A DNA stretch of 64,000 nt, taken from NCBI GenBank assembly GCA_039654915.1, contig CM077595.1, positions 50,995,501 to 51,059,500 on the forward strand, read 5' to 3'. The notes under the pieces are model-generated. The model was not told the DNA's origin. It did no database searches and saw only the letters and a program-made list of their open reading frames with translations. This document shows positions 22,693-33,442 of this stretch, piece by piece. A program made the position numbers and the translations under genes. Origin of the DNA: Aquilaria yunnanensis. Taxonomy: Eukaryota; Streptophyta; Magnoliopsida; Malvales; Thymelaeaceae. Positions within the stretch are counted from its first letter, which is position 1. Every line of letters begins with the position of its first letter.

Positions 22693-25600
22693 ATCTCCCA
22701 CTTGCACTAAAAGCCAATCATCCATGTATCTAATACCGATGGACCTAGAATGGCTATCATGCTTTTGCTGCGTAAGGGGCTTTGTCAGTGGATCAGCAAT
22801 GTTGCTGTCTGTCGAAGTCCTGCATATCCTTACATCACCCCTCTCGATGATCTCCCTGATGAGATGATAGCGTCGGAGTATGTGTTTGGATCGCTGGTGA
22901 GATCGAGGTTCCTTAGCCTGTGCGATTGCTCCATTGTTGTCACAATAGAGCTCTATCGGGTCAACAATGCTTGGAACCACTCCAAGTTCAGTGATGAACT
23001 TCTTGATCCAAACTGCCTCCTTCGCAGCATCAGAGGCGGCAATGTACTCAGATTCTGTTGTAGAGTCAGCAACTGTCTCTTGCTTTGAACTCTTCCAGCT
23101 TACAGCACCACCACCAATACAAAACACATAACCAGATTGCGATCTAAAATCATCCTTATCGGATTGGAAGCTTGCATCGGTGTAACCCCTTACAACGAGC
23201 TCATCTTCACCTCCAAAGACCAAGAATGCATCCTTAGTCCTTCGTAAGTACTTAAGGATGTTCTTAACAGCTGTCCAGTGACTTTCACCGGGGTTCGATT
23301 GGTACCTACTCGTCATGCTCAAAGCATATGAGACATCGGGACGAGTACATATCATGGCATACATGATAGATCCAATTGCTGAGGCATATGGAATCTTACT
23401 CATGCGCTCTCTCTCCTCGGTTGTACTCGGACACTGAGATCTAGAAAGAGTGATACCATGTGACATGGGCAAGAATCCTTTCTTGGAATCTTGCATGCTA
23501 AACCTCTTTAGCACCTTGTCAATATATGTACTTTGACTTAGGCCAAGAAGCTTTCTAGATCTATCTCTATAGATCCTGATGCCTAACACATAGGCTGCTT
23601 CACCCAAGTCCTTCATAGAGAAACATTTCCTTAGCCAAGTCTTCACAGACTGTAGCTCAGGAATGTCATTCCCGATGAGTAGTATGTCATCTACATACAA
23701 CACCAAGAAGACAATAGCGCTCCCACTAACCTTCTTGTAGACACAAGGTTCATCTTCATTTTTGATAAAACCAAACTCTTTGATTGCATCATCAAAACGA
23801 AGATTCCAACTTCGAGAAGCTTGCTTCAGTCCATAAATGGACCTTTGCAATTTGCACACTTTATTGGCATTCCCAGGAGTGACAAAACCCTCAGGCTGTG
23901 TCATGTACACATCCTCAAGTAGCTTTCCATTTAGGAATGCAGTTTTGACATCCATTTGCCATATCTCATAATCATAGTGTGCAGCAATAGCAAACAAAAT
24001 TCGGATGGATTTAAGCATAGCAACTGGTGAAAAAGTTTCATCATAGTCAATACCATGAATTTGCTTGAAACCTTTTGCAACCAATCTTCCCTTAAAGGTA
24101 ATCACATTACCATCCATGTCAGTTTTCTTCTTGAAAACCCATTTGCACCCTATAGGTTTTACCCCTTCAGGTGGGTCAACCAAAGTCCATACTTGGTTTT
24201 CATACATGGATTCCATCTCGGATTTCATGGCCATTAGCCACTTCTCAGAGTCAGGCCCCGACATAGCTTGTTGGTAGGTTGTGGGCTCATCTTGATCCAT
24301 GAGCATCACATCACCGGTGTGAGTCACGAGAAATCCATATCTCTCGGGCTCACGCCGAATCCTACCAGTCCTACGTGGGCTTTGTGCTACAGGAACAGAC
24401 TCTTGAACCACAACATCTTGTGGTGTCTGTTCAAGTTCCATTTCAGGTTCGATGTCTTCTTGTTGTTCTTGAATTTCTTCAAGTTCTACTTTCCTCCCAC
24501 TAGTTCCTTTAGAGATAAACTCTTTCTCTAAAAAGACACCAGTTCGAGCAACAAACACTTTTTGCTCAGAGGGATTGTAGAAATAGTAACCCTTTGTTTC
24601 TTTGGGATACCCAACAAAAAGACATTTTTGAGATTTGGGCCCTAGTTTGTTAGAGGATTGATGTTTTACATAAACATCACAGCCCCAAATCTTCATAAAA
24701 GACAAATTGGGACGCCTCCCACTCCATATCTCATATGGTGTCTTTTGAACCGATTTAGATGGAACTCGGTTTAGTGTAAAAACGGCTGTCTCTAGAGCAT
24801 GTCCCCAAAAGGAGTTTGGAAGGTCAGCTTGACTCATCATGGAGCGAACCATGTCTAACAGAGTTCGATTTCTCCTTTCAGAGACACCATTCCATTGAGG
24901 TGTACCTGGTGGAGTGAGTTGTGATATTATACCACACTCCTTCAGATAGTCAAGGAATTCTCGATCCAAGTACTCTCCACCTCGATCTGATCGAAGCACT
25001 TTGATACTCTTCCCGAGTTGATTCTCTACTTCATTCTTGAATTCTTTGAACTTTTCAAAGGATTCTGACTTGTGTCTCATAAGATACACATAGCCATATC
25101 TGCTGAAGTCATCAGTGAAAGTAATGAAGTATTGGAAACCTCCTCTAGCTTGTGTAGACATAGGGCCACATACATCACTATGTATGAGTCCTAGTAAGTC
25201 ATTAGCCCTTTCACTTTGCCCTGTGAATGGGGCTTTGGTCATCTTGCCCAACAAACATGACTCACATGTCTCATATGATTCAAAATCAAATGAGTCCAAG
25301 AGTCCATCCTTATGGAGCTTGGATATGCGGGTCTCATTTATATGGCCCAAGCGACAGTGCCAGAGATAGGTCAAGTTTGAATCATTTAATCTGACCTTCT
25401 TGGTATTCACATTATAGATTGGATCTTCAAGGTCTAGAACATACAACCCATTGCTAAGTTGAGCACTACCATAAAAGATTTCATTCAAATAAATAGAACA
25501 ACATTTGTCCTTTATTATAAATGAAAAACCTTTCTTGTCCAAACAAGAAACAGAAATCAAATTTCTACTAATAGTAGGCACAAAGTAGCAGTTGTCTAAT

Positions 25601-26658
25601 TCTAAAACTAATCCACTAGGTAAAGTGAGAACATAAGTCCCTACGGCTAAGGCAGCAACCCTTGCTCCATTTCCAACACGTAGGTCCACTTCACCTCGGG
25701 CCAATCTTCTACTTCTACTTAGATCCTGCACATTTGCACAAATGTGAGATCCACATCCAGTATCCAATACCCAAGATGAGGAAGTAGAAAAGTTAGCCTC
25801 TATAACAAAAATACCTGAAGTGGAAGTCTTACTTCCCTTTTCCTTAGCAAGTTCTTCAAGATAGAGCTTGCAGTTGCGCTTCCAGTGTCCAGGTTGCTTA
25901 CAATGGAAGCACTCCCCTTCCTTTGCCACACCACCCTTTGGTTTCAGTGCAGCTGAAGAAGAACTAGCATTGGACTTTCCATTAGCTTTATCCTTCTTCT
26001 TGTTGGCTTTTCCCTTTCCCTTGCCCTTTTGAACCATCAAAATGGGCTTAGCCTTCTTAAGGTTTTGCTCAGCAGTTCTCAACATGTTGAGCAATTCAGG
26101 AAGGGACTTGTCTAGGTCGTTCATGTTATAGTTCATGACGAACTGACTGTAGCTTTCAGGCAACGATTGCAAGACTACATCGATAGCCAACTCTTTCTGA
26201 AGAGCAAATCCCAAATTCTCAAGATTCTCAATGTACCCAATCATCTTGAGCACATGAGGACCCACGGGACTTCCCTCAGACATCTTGCACTGAAACAATG
26301 CCTTAGAGGTCTCAAACCTCTCATGCCTAGCTTGCTCTTGGAAAAGCATTTTGAGATGTTCGATCATATCGAACGCCCCCATGTTCTCATGTTGCTTCTG
26401 AAGCTCAGATTCCATGGTAATAAGCATGAGGCATGCAACATCCAAAGCATCATCAGAATGCCTCTTGTGAGCATCCCTTTCAGCTCTTGGAGCAGTGGCA
26501 GCAGGCTCATTCGGAATGGGCTGCTCTAGGACATATGCCTTTCTCTCTTGTTTGAGGACTATCCTCAAGTTTCGGTACCATTTGAGAAAGTTGGTCCCAT
26601 TCAGTTTTTCCTTCTCAAGGATCGATCGCAATGAAAGTGTCGATGTGTTTTGTGCCAT
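22687..26658 (-). CDS. Copia-A gag-pol polyprotein, intact frame
   Basis: One open frame of 1323 residues holding every domain needed for Ty1/copia retrotransposition. Gag (residues 1 to about 215) starts MAQNTSTLSLRSILEKEKLN. A Lys/Gly-rich linker leads to the zinc knuckle CFHCKQPGHWKRNC near 250-263. Protease has VLDTGCGSH near 297. Integrase has its HHCC finger at about 430-475, then Asp near 514 (FTDDFSRYG), Asp near 556 (RSDRGGEYL) and Glu near 591 (GVSERRNR). RT carries QMDVKTAFLNG near 900 and YVDD near 987. RNase H has YTDASFQSD near 1156 and runs to the end. The start is the ATG that gives the usual gag N-terminus, about 1.5 kb from the LTR. The stop lies in the LTR. As in other copia elements gag and pol are one frame. 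It would be transcribed from the 5' LTR; it looks competent, but activity is not shown. Confidence 0.96.
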   Translation of the reverse strand: MAQNTSTLSLRSILEKEKLNGTNFLKWYRNLRIVLKQERKAYVLEQPIPNEPAATAPRAERDAHKRHSDDALDVACLMLITMESELQKQHENMGAFDMIEHLKMLFQEQARHERFETSKALFQCKMSEGSPVGPHVLKMIGYIENLENLGFALQKELAIDVVLQSLPESYSQFVMNYNMNDLDKSLPELLNMLRTAEQNLKKAKPILMVQKGKGKGKANKKKDKANGKSNASSSSAALKPKGGVAKEGECFHCKQPGHWKRNCKLYLEELAKEKGSKTSTSGIFVIEANFSTSSSWVLDTGCGSHICANVQDLSRSRRLARGEVDLRVGNGARVAALAVGTYVLTLPSGLVLELDNCYFVPTISRNLISVSCLDKKGFSFIIKDKCCSIYLNEIFYGSAQLSNGLYVLDLEDPIYNVNTKKVRLNDSNLTYLWHCRLGHINETRISKLHKDGLLDSFDFESYETCESCLLGKMTKAPFTGQSERANDLLGLIHSDVCGPMSTQARGGFQYFITFTDDFSRYGYVYLMRHKSESFEKFKEFKNEVENQLGKSIKVLRSDRGGEYLDREFLDYLKECGIISQLTPPGTPQWNGVSERRNRTLLDMVRSMMSQADLPNSFWGHALETAVFTLNRVPSKSVQKTPYEIWSGRRPNLSFMKIWGCDVYVKHQSSNKLGPKSQKCLFVGYPKETKGYYFYNPSEQKVFVARTGVFLEKEFISKGTSGRKVELEEIQEQQEDIEPEMELEQTPQDVVVQESVPVAQSPRRTGRIRREPERYGFLVTHTGDVMLMDQDEPTTYQQAMSGPDSEKWLMAMKSEMESMYENQVWTLVDPPEGVKPIGCKWVFKKKTDMDGNVITFKGRLVAKGFKQIHGIDYDETFSPVAMLKSIRILFAIAAHYDYEIWQMDVKTAFLNGKLLEDVYMTQPEGFVTPGNANKVCKLQRSIYGLKQASRSWNLRFDDAIKEFGFIKNEDEPCVYKKVSGSAIVFLVLYVDDILLIGNDIPELQSVKTWLRKCFSMKDLGEAAYVLGIRIYRDRSRKLLGLSQSTYIDKVLKRFSMQDSKKGFLPMSHGITLSRSQCPSTTEERERMSKIPYASAIGSIMYAMICTRPDVSYALSMTSRYQSNPGESHWTAVKNILKYLRRTKDAFLVFGGEDELVVRGYTDASFQSDKDDFRSQSGYVFCIGGGAVSWKSSKQETVADSTTESEYIAASDAAKEAVWIKKFITELGVVPSIVDPIELYCDNNGAIAQAKEPRSHQRSKHILRRYHLIREIIERGDVRICRTSTDSNIADPLTKPLTQQKHDSHSRSIGIRYMDDWLLVQVGDC
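22693..22702 (-). other. Polypurine tract of Copia-A element 2
   Basis: AGTGGGAGAT on the minus strand, abutting the 3' LTR. Confidence 0.82.
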
Positions 26659-28170
26659 GGTTATCTACAACAGTAAATATGCAGTGTAAGAGTCATGTAT
26701 TTTAATTCATTTAATAAGGACTTTTATTAAATGATACTCCCACTATTTTCCTCAAAATAATAACCCTCGATATTATTTCGGAACACCTCGGTGCTAAGGT
26801 ATTCTAGTGGGCCAAGATCCATATTTGACCACAACCTGAGTCAGCTTTGGCTTTTCTCTCAAGTTACAGCTATTTAGGTAGGCAACTCATTGCCAATTGC
26901 ATCTTATGCAACTCTTGGATAGTTGGGTGAACAACACTTGTCCAAGCTCATCTCATGAACTTAAGCCCAACTCTATGCCTCTAAGTCCCTAATCCTATTA
27001 GGATGACTTAGTTAAGTCGAACCCAAAGTTAGCAGTTTGGATATCACTATTATCCCATCGCGCCTTACCAAGATGAACATAGGTACTTTGCTTTGGCAAA
27101 CCCACCTAATGTTGATCAAAGTCTTGACGAGTGCCAACATTTGGAAGGCATCACATTTAATGACTTAATATTTGTTTGAGGGATTTTATCTTTTGATCTC
27201 ACCAATTTGTTATCTCCGGTTGTTTTATACATGCATCACATACAAATATAAAACATGCATCTCATGCTTACAAGAAATAAACGTGACATGGTTATAGCCC
27301 AAACTATGCGATATTCTCAAGCCAATGAGAATATCATAAAAGCCTAAGAAAAGAAAAGAGTCTTCACAAGCTCCTTCTCTTCCTTTCTTGGCTGCCTTTT
27401 TGTTGTCACCTCCTTGGACATACCACCTTGGACGATCCCATAATGCACCATTACATCAATAATAGAAACCTCGAGTTACATTCGAGGGGAGTAAGGTGAG
27501 AAGAGAATGTACAATGAGAGTGATAAGAAAAGGCACGACTCGCAGGCCGTATTTACAAGTACAACCAATCAAGGGCTATAACCATGCACCATGCTTCAAA
27601 CACTAATCAGCATATCATGTCAAATCTCATTCAACAAAGATGCATGCCAATTTTCGCGTGTTGATTAACCAGTTTTTATTTATGTGGCGCTTCGCATACG
27701 GCGGTCCCGTTGGCCGGTCAGCGGGCGGTGGTTCCGCTGACCGGTCAGCGGACGGGGTCAAGGGGAGCCGCCCTTGCGGGGGGCGTGGGGGGCAGCGCCC
27801 CCCGGCGCAAAAAATTGTCTTACAATTGCTTAGCCCGAAATCTTCTATTTCGAGAAAGTAGGCACCCGAGACTCCTCCATTCGAGCCACCAAAAATACCT
27901 TACTTTCGGTGCCCGAACAGGCCGAATCCGAACAAACCTAGGGTTTTTGCAACTATTGCAAGAATCCTAATCCATATAGGTATCTCATACCTATCAATTT
28001 CGGGTTAATCTCATTAACCAATTTGTGTTGTTTCTTCATATATCTCATATGTTCATTACGAATTCCGGTTTCATGCATCATGAATCAATCTAATTAATCA
28101 TGGCCGAAAACCAATCGAAGACATAGCATCATGCGATTCAACACTCAATCCCGATTTAGGGTTTCACCAG
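26659..28170 (-). other. Leader of Copia-A element 2
   Basis: About 1.5 kb of non-coding sequence between PBS and gag ATG. Most matches the leader of element 1. A GC-rich block at 27706-27830 is absent from element 1 (listed separately). No convincing gene; the short open frames at 27640-27970 are translations of this block. Confidence 0.75.
27706..27830 (-). repeat. GC-rich palindromic block in the copia leader
   Basis: Contains the perfect 18-base palindrome CCGCTGACCGGTCAGCGG at 27734-27751, related half-copies on both sides, and a hairpin of seven G:C pairs with a 3-base loop at 27787-27803 (GGGGGGC/GCCCCCC). Base composition is sharply different from the surrounding leader. In element 1 (9359-9390) only one half-copy remains. 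Confidence 0.8.
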
Positions 28171-28185
28171 TAGCTCTGATACCAC
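28171..28185 (-). other. Primer-binding site, initiator-Met tRNA
   Basis: GTGGTATCAGAGCTA on the minus strand; TGGTATCAGAGC is the standard complement to the 3' end of plant initiator methionine tRNA. It follows the 5' LTR directly. Confidence 0.92.
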
Positions 28186-29568
28186 TGTTGACCGAAACCC
28201 AACAGAATCCAAGTGAAACGGGGTAAACCGGGTGTTCGAAAATTTCATACCTAATTTTCGGTTGAGATCTCTCACTCAACTGTAGAGTCGAATCACAAAA
28301 CCTGAACAGTTGACGTGTTCAGGCTCTCTATGGTATCCACACGAGCCTCTCGGGATCACCACGCTTCCACCACGTCCCGGCAGATGCGTTTCTCTTGCAC
28401 TCGCAGTGCTAGCTTGTGTCCTCCAAGGAATTGCAAGAGAAGAGTGTGGCTGTCCTTTTGGGAGGCTAGGGCAAGGAGACCTACGAATTTCTCACTTAAA
28501 AGTTGTATTTATAGTGAGACTCAACTTCCAGGCCTAATGGGTTTCAAAGCCCTAATCCAATTAGGATTTAATTTCGGGCTTAATAATGGCTCAACTCCTT
28601 GGCCCATTATTAATACGAAATTAAAGTGAAACCATAACCCAAATAATTAGCCCATGCACTCTAATGATCCAAATAGCTCTACGTGTGCGACCCAATAGGC
28701 TCTTGCCATGTTGGCAATGATCATAAATCACATTTATAATCATAAGCAATGAGCGGTGTCTAGCAACACATCATTGCTACCCAAGTGACAAGATTGTCGG
28801 TGAATCGACTGAACCTTTATGATCATCACCGATATATGCCATTGTCCCTTTGTCCAAGATATCAAGACTAAGCACGAGACATGGAATGTGTCACTCTCGT
28901 ATAGCCCAATCTTTGGTTTCTTGATTACCGAGTAGACTAACTTAAACTGATGACATTGATATCATATATCAACTCATCGGAGCATGGCCATGCATTTTCT
29001 AAGTCTCACTCTATCAAGGGGCCCAAAGATATCACTCCCGTTACATAGGAGGGACAAATCCCATCTTGATCATACAAATCCCTCCGCATGATATGTGACA
29101 TACCCAATGACCTCCTTCAAGTTCACTCAGTTACGAGCAACAAAGGAAAGTATCAAAGTATGTGACTCACATGTAGGGAACCTTGATGATCATAGGTCGA
29201 AGGACTACATATACCATGATCACTATGAGAATCACTTATGACACTCATATAACGATCCATGAAGTGTTCTCATGGTGGGTCGGTCCAGTACACAAGTTCT
29301 CCAACTTGTACCCATATGTAGACTACATATCTCATATTAGTCTCCACATATGCTAGTCATTATGTATTATTGCAACCCGCTCCACAATAATACTAGACTA
29401 GGGACATTTAAGAATATCATTATTCTAGGGTTACAATTATGTTTATTATGTTACGCAGAAACAAAACAACAAACAAAATTGCTGGATTAATGCCTCAATA
29501 AAATATCATGACTCAATGTGCAAAAATACAATCATCTCATGATTGGCTTTTTGGGCACAATACTAACA
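28186..29568 (-). mobile_element. 5' LTR of Copia-A element 2
   Basis: 1383 bp. Matches the 3' LTR except at its last 25 or so bases, where CCTGGAGGGTTTCGG and the following bases of the 3' LTR are replaced by a shorter end (GGTTTCGGTCAACA). TATA box TATAAATA at 28506-28513 (minus). Confidence 0.93.
28506..28513 (-). promoter_or_regulatory. TATA box of the Copia-A 5' LTR
   Basis: TATAAATA preceded by GAGTCTCAC, conserved in all Copia-A LTR copies that include this part (for example 15498-15505). Expected to position the start of the genomic RNA about 30 bases downstream. Confidence 0.7.
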
Positions 29569-29573
29569 TCGGC
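29569..29573. other. Target-site duplication TCGGC, right copy
   Basis: Pairs with 21272-21276. Confidence 0.92.
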
Positions 29574-30928
29574 TGCCCCAGGCTCCTCATCAGCCTCCTC
29601 GGAAATTTCCTCCAGAGGAACCTGGGCAGTTTTCTTTGCCCGTTTCGCCGAATGCCCAGCGCCAGTAGACTTTCACCTTCGGGAAGCCGCCTTCTTTGTC
29701 TGATCGCCCTTCTCCACCTGGCCGGAGAAAAGGGACTTGTAAAATGCAGCTGTCCCGTCGCCCATTTCTGAAAAAGAAAAAAGACATCAGCGTAAGTCCG
29801 AGGAAAAAACAGCAAGGGAGTAGAAGACAACTCACTTTCGACAAGGGTTTTGAAAGAAATTTCCTCCTTAAGAAGCTTGACCAACCAGGAATCCTTCCCG
29901 GCGTTGGCAGGAGCTGGCATCTCGAGGTCAGTCTCGTGCTCCTTAACCACCTTTAACTCCCGGAGGACCTCTTCGGTCATCAACCTCCAGTTGATAGGGA
30001 AGGGGTACAGAGAGCGCGGCGTGACCTCGGGAGCCCAGTCAGAGACGGCGCGGATGCGGCCGTCGAAGTCCGCAAAAGTGGAAGCCAACTCTGGAGTCAG
30101 CAACAACCTCGGATCAACGATGTCCACATCTAACTTTCCCTGAGCCCACTTGGTCGGAACATACGACCAGGCCTCCTCCATCTTCAGGAAGAAGAATTTC
30201 TGTTGCCACCCCCGCCAGCTGTCCTTGGTGGCGAAGGTGAACATGAATTTTTTGCTCCCGGATCCCCGAGGTAGCATAAAGTAGAAGCCACCCTTCGGGA
30301 CCACAAAGAGCTTGTAGTACTGCATGAAGATTATAAAATGGGGTTTTATCCCGAAGACGCCACATATACAGAGGAAGGCGTTAAAATAGCAGTACGAGTT
30401 CGGGGGAAGCTGATTCACAGCAATGCCATGAAATTGGCAGAACTCGCAAACCATCTTTGGGGGAGGATACCGAAGTCCGGCCTTCAGCTGGGCTTGGAAA
30501 ACGGTAACCTCGTTACTATGGTTTGAAAAAGCATAATGGCTAGAGCGAGGCAACCTAGTAATGGCGTAAGAGGGAAGAAAGAACTTTTTCTTCCACCTCT
30601 CTAATTTTGCGGGGGTGGTGCAACAAGGATGGGCTAAAAGAGGCTGCCAGCTCTCAGGGATAGGCATTTTTGACATGAAAACGAGTTCGAAAAAGGCAAG
30701 AAAACAGTTTCCGGAAAAAACTCAAAAGAACAGAGGAATCAAAACACTCTGGAAAACAAAAACCCACCAAAAGATTTGCCAAAGTCTGAGGACGTCGTCG
30801 TGAAAGTTGGCTGAAAAAAGCTCTGATTAAGGCAGCTCCGCCACAGAAAGCAAGAAAGTACGAAAACAGGGGCAAAGCAGAGGAAAGAGCAGAAGTAAAA
30901 GCAAATGGGACTTATGATGGAATGGGCT

Positions 30929-30935
30929 GTTTATA
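30929..30935 (-). promoter_or_regulatory. TATA box of the C1 antisense gene
   Basis: TATAAAC in the context GGCCTATAAACAGCCCATTCC, about 250 bases upstream of the antisense ATG. The same position in C2 (56587-56593) reads GGCCTATAAATGGCTCGTTCC. It points away from the 3' LTR promoter, so it would drive the antisense gene only. Confidence 0.6.
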
Positions 30936-31223
30936 GGCCAAAGGTTGGTAATCGAAACGTCGTAATAAGTACCCCTTTGGAGGCCAAAGGTTACATCGAG
31001 GACACCAAGAGACAGGCTATGGCCAAATAGCCCATGACCTTCGGGCAAGAGGCGTATCTTCGGCACAGGCTCCACCTCGAAGACACCGAAGGACAGGCCA
31101 AAGCCGAACAACCCATACCTTTGGGCAAGAGGTGCATCCTCGGAACAGGTTGAGCTTCCTAAGAGACTCCCAAGAACAACCTCGGAAAGAGATGCAAAAC
31201 CGAAGTCTTCACTTCGGCTTTCC
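30936..31223. other. Region between antisense promoter and 3' LTR of C1
   Basis: Non-coding. Matches 56082-56440 in C2 in part. Repeated short phrases such as GACACCGAAGGACAGGC and ACACCAAGAGACAGGC show weak internal repetition. Confidence 0.5.
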
Positions 31224-31234
31224 AAAGGGGGGCA
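31224..31234 (+). other. Polypurine tract of Tat-C copy C1
   Basis: AAAGGGGGGCA directly before the LTR start TGTGATAGCC; identical in C2 (56070-56080, minus). Confidence 0.88.
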
Positions 31235-32111
31235 TGTGATAGCCAAAGGCTATCGCCTCTATCTGGCCGAACTCCCTGCCACAAGAATGGCCAGAAGAAA
31301 CTGGCGCTACCCGAGTAAAGGTGGGATCATACACCTCGGGAGATAGCCGAAGAGCTCCGAGCCCGGCATGCCAAGAAACTTAAGGATACTACTAGCCCCC
31401 CGAGGTTGCAAACAGATCGCCTTTGGAAAAGAGGCACCAGCTATTGCGGGCCGAACATGATCTCCCCGAAGGCGGAACTCCCTGAAGCTGGGTACCCCTG
31501 AACTGAGGGCGTGTTACCTGATGAGGCACCGTCTATACCAAAGGATGACCTCGCCCAGGAACCTCGGGAGTACGGCAGGAGCATTTAAGGAAGCATTTAA
31601 GGAAGTCTCTAACACATCCTTTCACAGACGTCATAAGCCGCCTCAAAAGGCGCTCTGACACGCTGACGCCATCAAAATCACATCATGGCCATCTCAGCAC
31701 AAGGCTCAAGGCAACCTGCTACCAGCTATCTGTCCCCTATGCCCAGAAACTCAGGGAACATCCGACCGAACGCGTGTCGCGATCTGAACGGGCTATGTAC
31801 TCCTATAAATACCTGGAAATAAATACTTGGCAGGAGGTTGGTTGGCAAAGATCCGACTCCCAAACTCTGAGAGAATCACCAGGCGAAACTCTTCAGCCCC
31901 TTTGTGCTATTTCCTCTGCCCTTTCTCAGCCACCACTGACTTGGGCGTTGGAGGCTCCCCCCCCGGAAACACATTCCGGAGGCCTCCTAACCCACTTATT
32001 CTGAGCATCTCAGGTACTCTCCCTTGGGCAAACCATCCTCCAGGTGTTCTTCCTCCTAGAAGTCCCTCCATCAGTCACCATGACTACCAACGATGAAGCC
32101 CCCGGGCATCA
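31235..32111 (+). mobile_element. 3' LTR of Tat-C copy C1
   Basis: 877 bp, TGTGATAGCC to CCCGGGCATCA; the C2 counterpart is 876 bp. TATA box TATAAATA at 31804-31811. The sequence that follows belongs to the Copia-A LTR. Confidence 0.9.
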
Positions 32112-32808
32112 GGGACAATGGCATATATCGGTGATGATCATAAAGGTTTAGTCGATTCACCGACAATCTTGTCACTTGGGTAGCAATGATGTGTTGCTCG
32201 ACACCGCTCATTGCTTATGATCATAAATGTGATTTATGATCATTGCCAACATGGCAAGAGCCTATTGGGTCGCACACATAGAGCTATTTGGATCATTAGA
32301 GTGCATGGGCTAATTATTTGGGTTATGGTTTCACTTTAATTTCGTATTAATAATGGGCCAAGGAGTTGAGCCATTATTAAGCCCGAAATTAAATCCTAAT
32401 TGGATTAGGGATTTGAAACCCATTAGGCCTGGAAGTTGAGTCTCACTATAAATACAACTTTTAAGTGAGAAATTCGCAGGTTTCCTTGCCCTAGCCTCCC
32501 AAAAAGGACAGTCGCACTTTTCTCTTGCAATTCCTTGGAGGACACAAGCTAGCACTGCGAGCGCAAGAGAAACGCATCTGCCGGGACTTGGTGGAAGCGT
32601 GGTGATCCCGAGAGGCTCGTGTGGATACCATAGAGAGCCTGAACACGTCAACTGTTCAGGTTTTGTGATTCGACTCTACAGTTGAGTGAGAGATCTCAAC
32701 CGAAAATTAGGTATGAAATTTTTGAACACCCGGTTTACCCCATTTCACTTGGATCCTGGATGGTTTCGGTTAAATTTTGCTGCGCTGTTTGGCTCCCGAA
32801 ACCCAACA
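32112..32808 (+). mobile_element. 3' half of a Copia-A LTR, host of C1
   Basis: Begins in mid-LTR at GGGACAATGGCATATATC and runs to CCCAACA. Its 5' half would lie left of C1 and is lost. It sits inside the LTR of Tat-B copy B2, whose sequence resumes with ATCCC at 32809. Confidence 0.9.
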
Positions 32809-33442
32809 ATCCCCATCCTTGGAAATTGAGATCGACCACCGAAGGTTCTCCACTTTGCCGAGGGGCCTCTCCTAACAACCTTTAGTGGTAATGTCGGCCT
32901 GAAGAGGGCCTCCTATTCCGAGGGATCCTAGTACACCGAAGGGGTCTTGAGAAGATAAGACAAAAATGGTTAAGGAGCATCTGACACAGACACCTCTACC
33001 ACAGACACCTCTGAGAAAGACACCCCTGTCACAGTAACCTCATCGGTGCCCCTGGCTAGGACGATCTAGGCCCAGCTGGGGGTACTTGTCTGCAGAGGTA
33101 GAGACCAAATCTGGCCGAACACGTGTCATAATCTTGGCAGGTTGTGTCAAACGGCCTCCTCCTTATGCCTTCCTATAAATACTTGGGAAGACCTTGGTAA
33201 GAGGACACAGGAGACTCTCCCAACTCTCTACTCTTCACTTCTACTCCTTACTTGTTCTACTCTTACTGACTTGGGCGTTGGAGGCTCCTCCCCTGGAAAC
33301 ATATTCTGGGGAGTCTCTAACCCTCATTTTTCTGAATCTTGCAGCCATCCTTATGTTTGGACTCTCTCATTCAGACGTGTTCATGTCGAAAGTCGCTGCC
33401 CCAGGCCACTATGTCACACAACGAGGATGCCAGCGGGCATCA
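32809..33442 (+). mobile_element. Tat-B copy B2, 5' LTR (3' part)
   Basis: Starts ATCCCCATCCTTGG, which matches the interior of the B0 LTR, and ends CAGCGGGCATCA. TATA box (TATAAAT) at 33174-33180 and CACGTG-like box at 33119. The 5' part was displaced by the Copia-A LTR insertion. A diverged PBS follows (33443-33460). Confidence 0.8.

Larger units (their letters stand above)
21277..29568 (-). mobile_element. Copia-A element 2, full length
   Basis: Complete Ty1/copia element of 8292 bp on the minus strand: 5' LTR 28186-29568, PBS 28171-28185, leader to 26659, gag-pol 22687-26658, PPT 22693-22702, 3' LTR 21277-22692, TSD TCGGC on both sides. By eye the two LTRs differ by about five substitutions plus a block change of some 33 bp at the 3' end of the 5' LTR, so insertion was recent. 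It landed in exon 2 of the C1 antisense gene. Confidence 0.95.
19963..30676 (-). pseudogene. Tat-C copy C1 antisense gene (Transposase_28-like plus coiled coil), split by copia
   Basis: A four-exon gene on the strand opposite to pol. Exon 1 is 30676-29836 (ATG, MSKMPIPESW). Exon 2 is 29767-29574 joined to 21276-21057 across Copia-A element 2. Exon 3 is about 20985-20732 and exon 4 is 20652-19963. Introns are 68-80 bp, apart from the copia insertion, with GT...AG ends (GTGAGT/TTTCAG, GTATGG, GTATGT/TTGCAG). Exon 1 resembles the 'putative gypsy type transposase' domain (Transposase_28) known from antisense ORFs of plant Tat elements; function unknown. Exon 4 is a long Lys/Glu-rich coiled coil. 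Defects are TGA at 29673-29675 in exon 2, a one-base deletion with TAG near 20880 in exon 3, and the copia insertion. The splice model is an inference from the comparison with C2. Confidence 0.8.
15859..32111 (+). mobile_element. Tat-C copy C1, 5' half missing, hosting two copia elements
   Basis: Ty3/Tat element in plus orientation: pol 15859-19461, spacer 19462-19962, antisense gene 19963-30676 (interrupted by Copia-A element 2), 5' region of the antisense gene to 31223, PPT, and a complete 3' LTR 31235-32111. Its right flank (GGGAC) is Copia-A LTR sequence, so it had inserted into an older Copia-A LTR. The 5' LTR, gag and the first half of protease are absent, removed with the 5' part of Copia-A element 1. 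Confidence 0.88.

Noticed and set aside
28171..28185. tRNA-like sequence
   Set aside because: Only the primer-binding complement to a tRNA 3' end is present; no cloverleaf follows.
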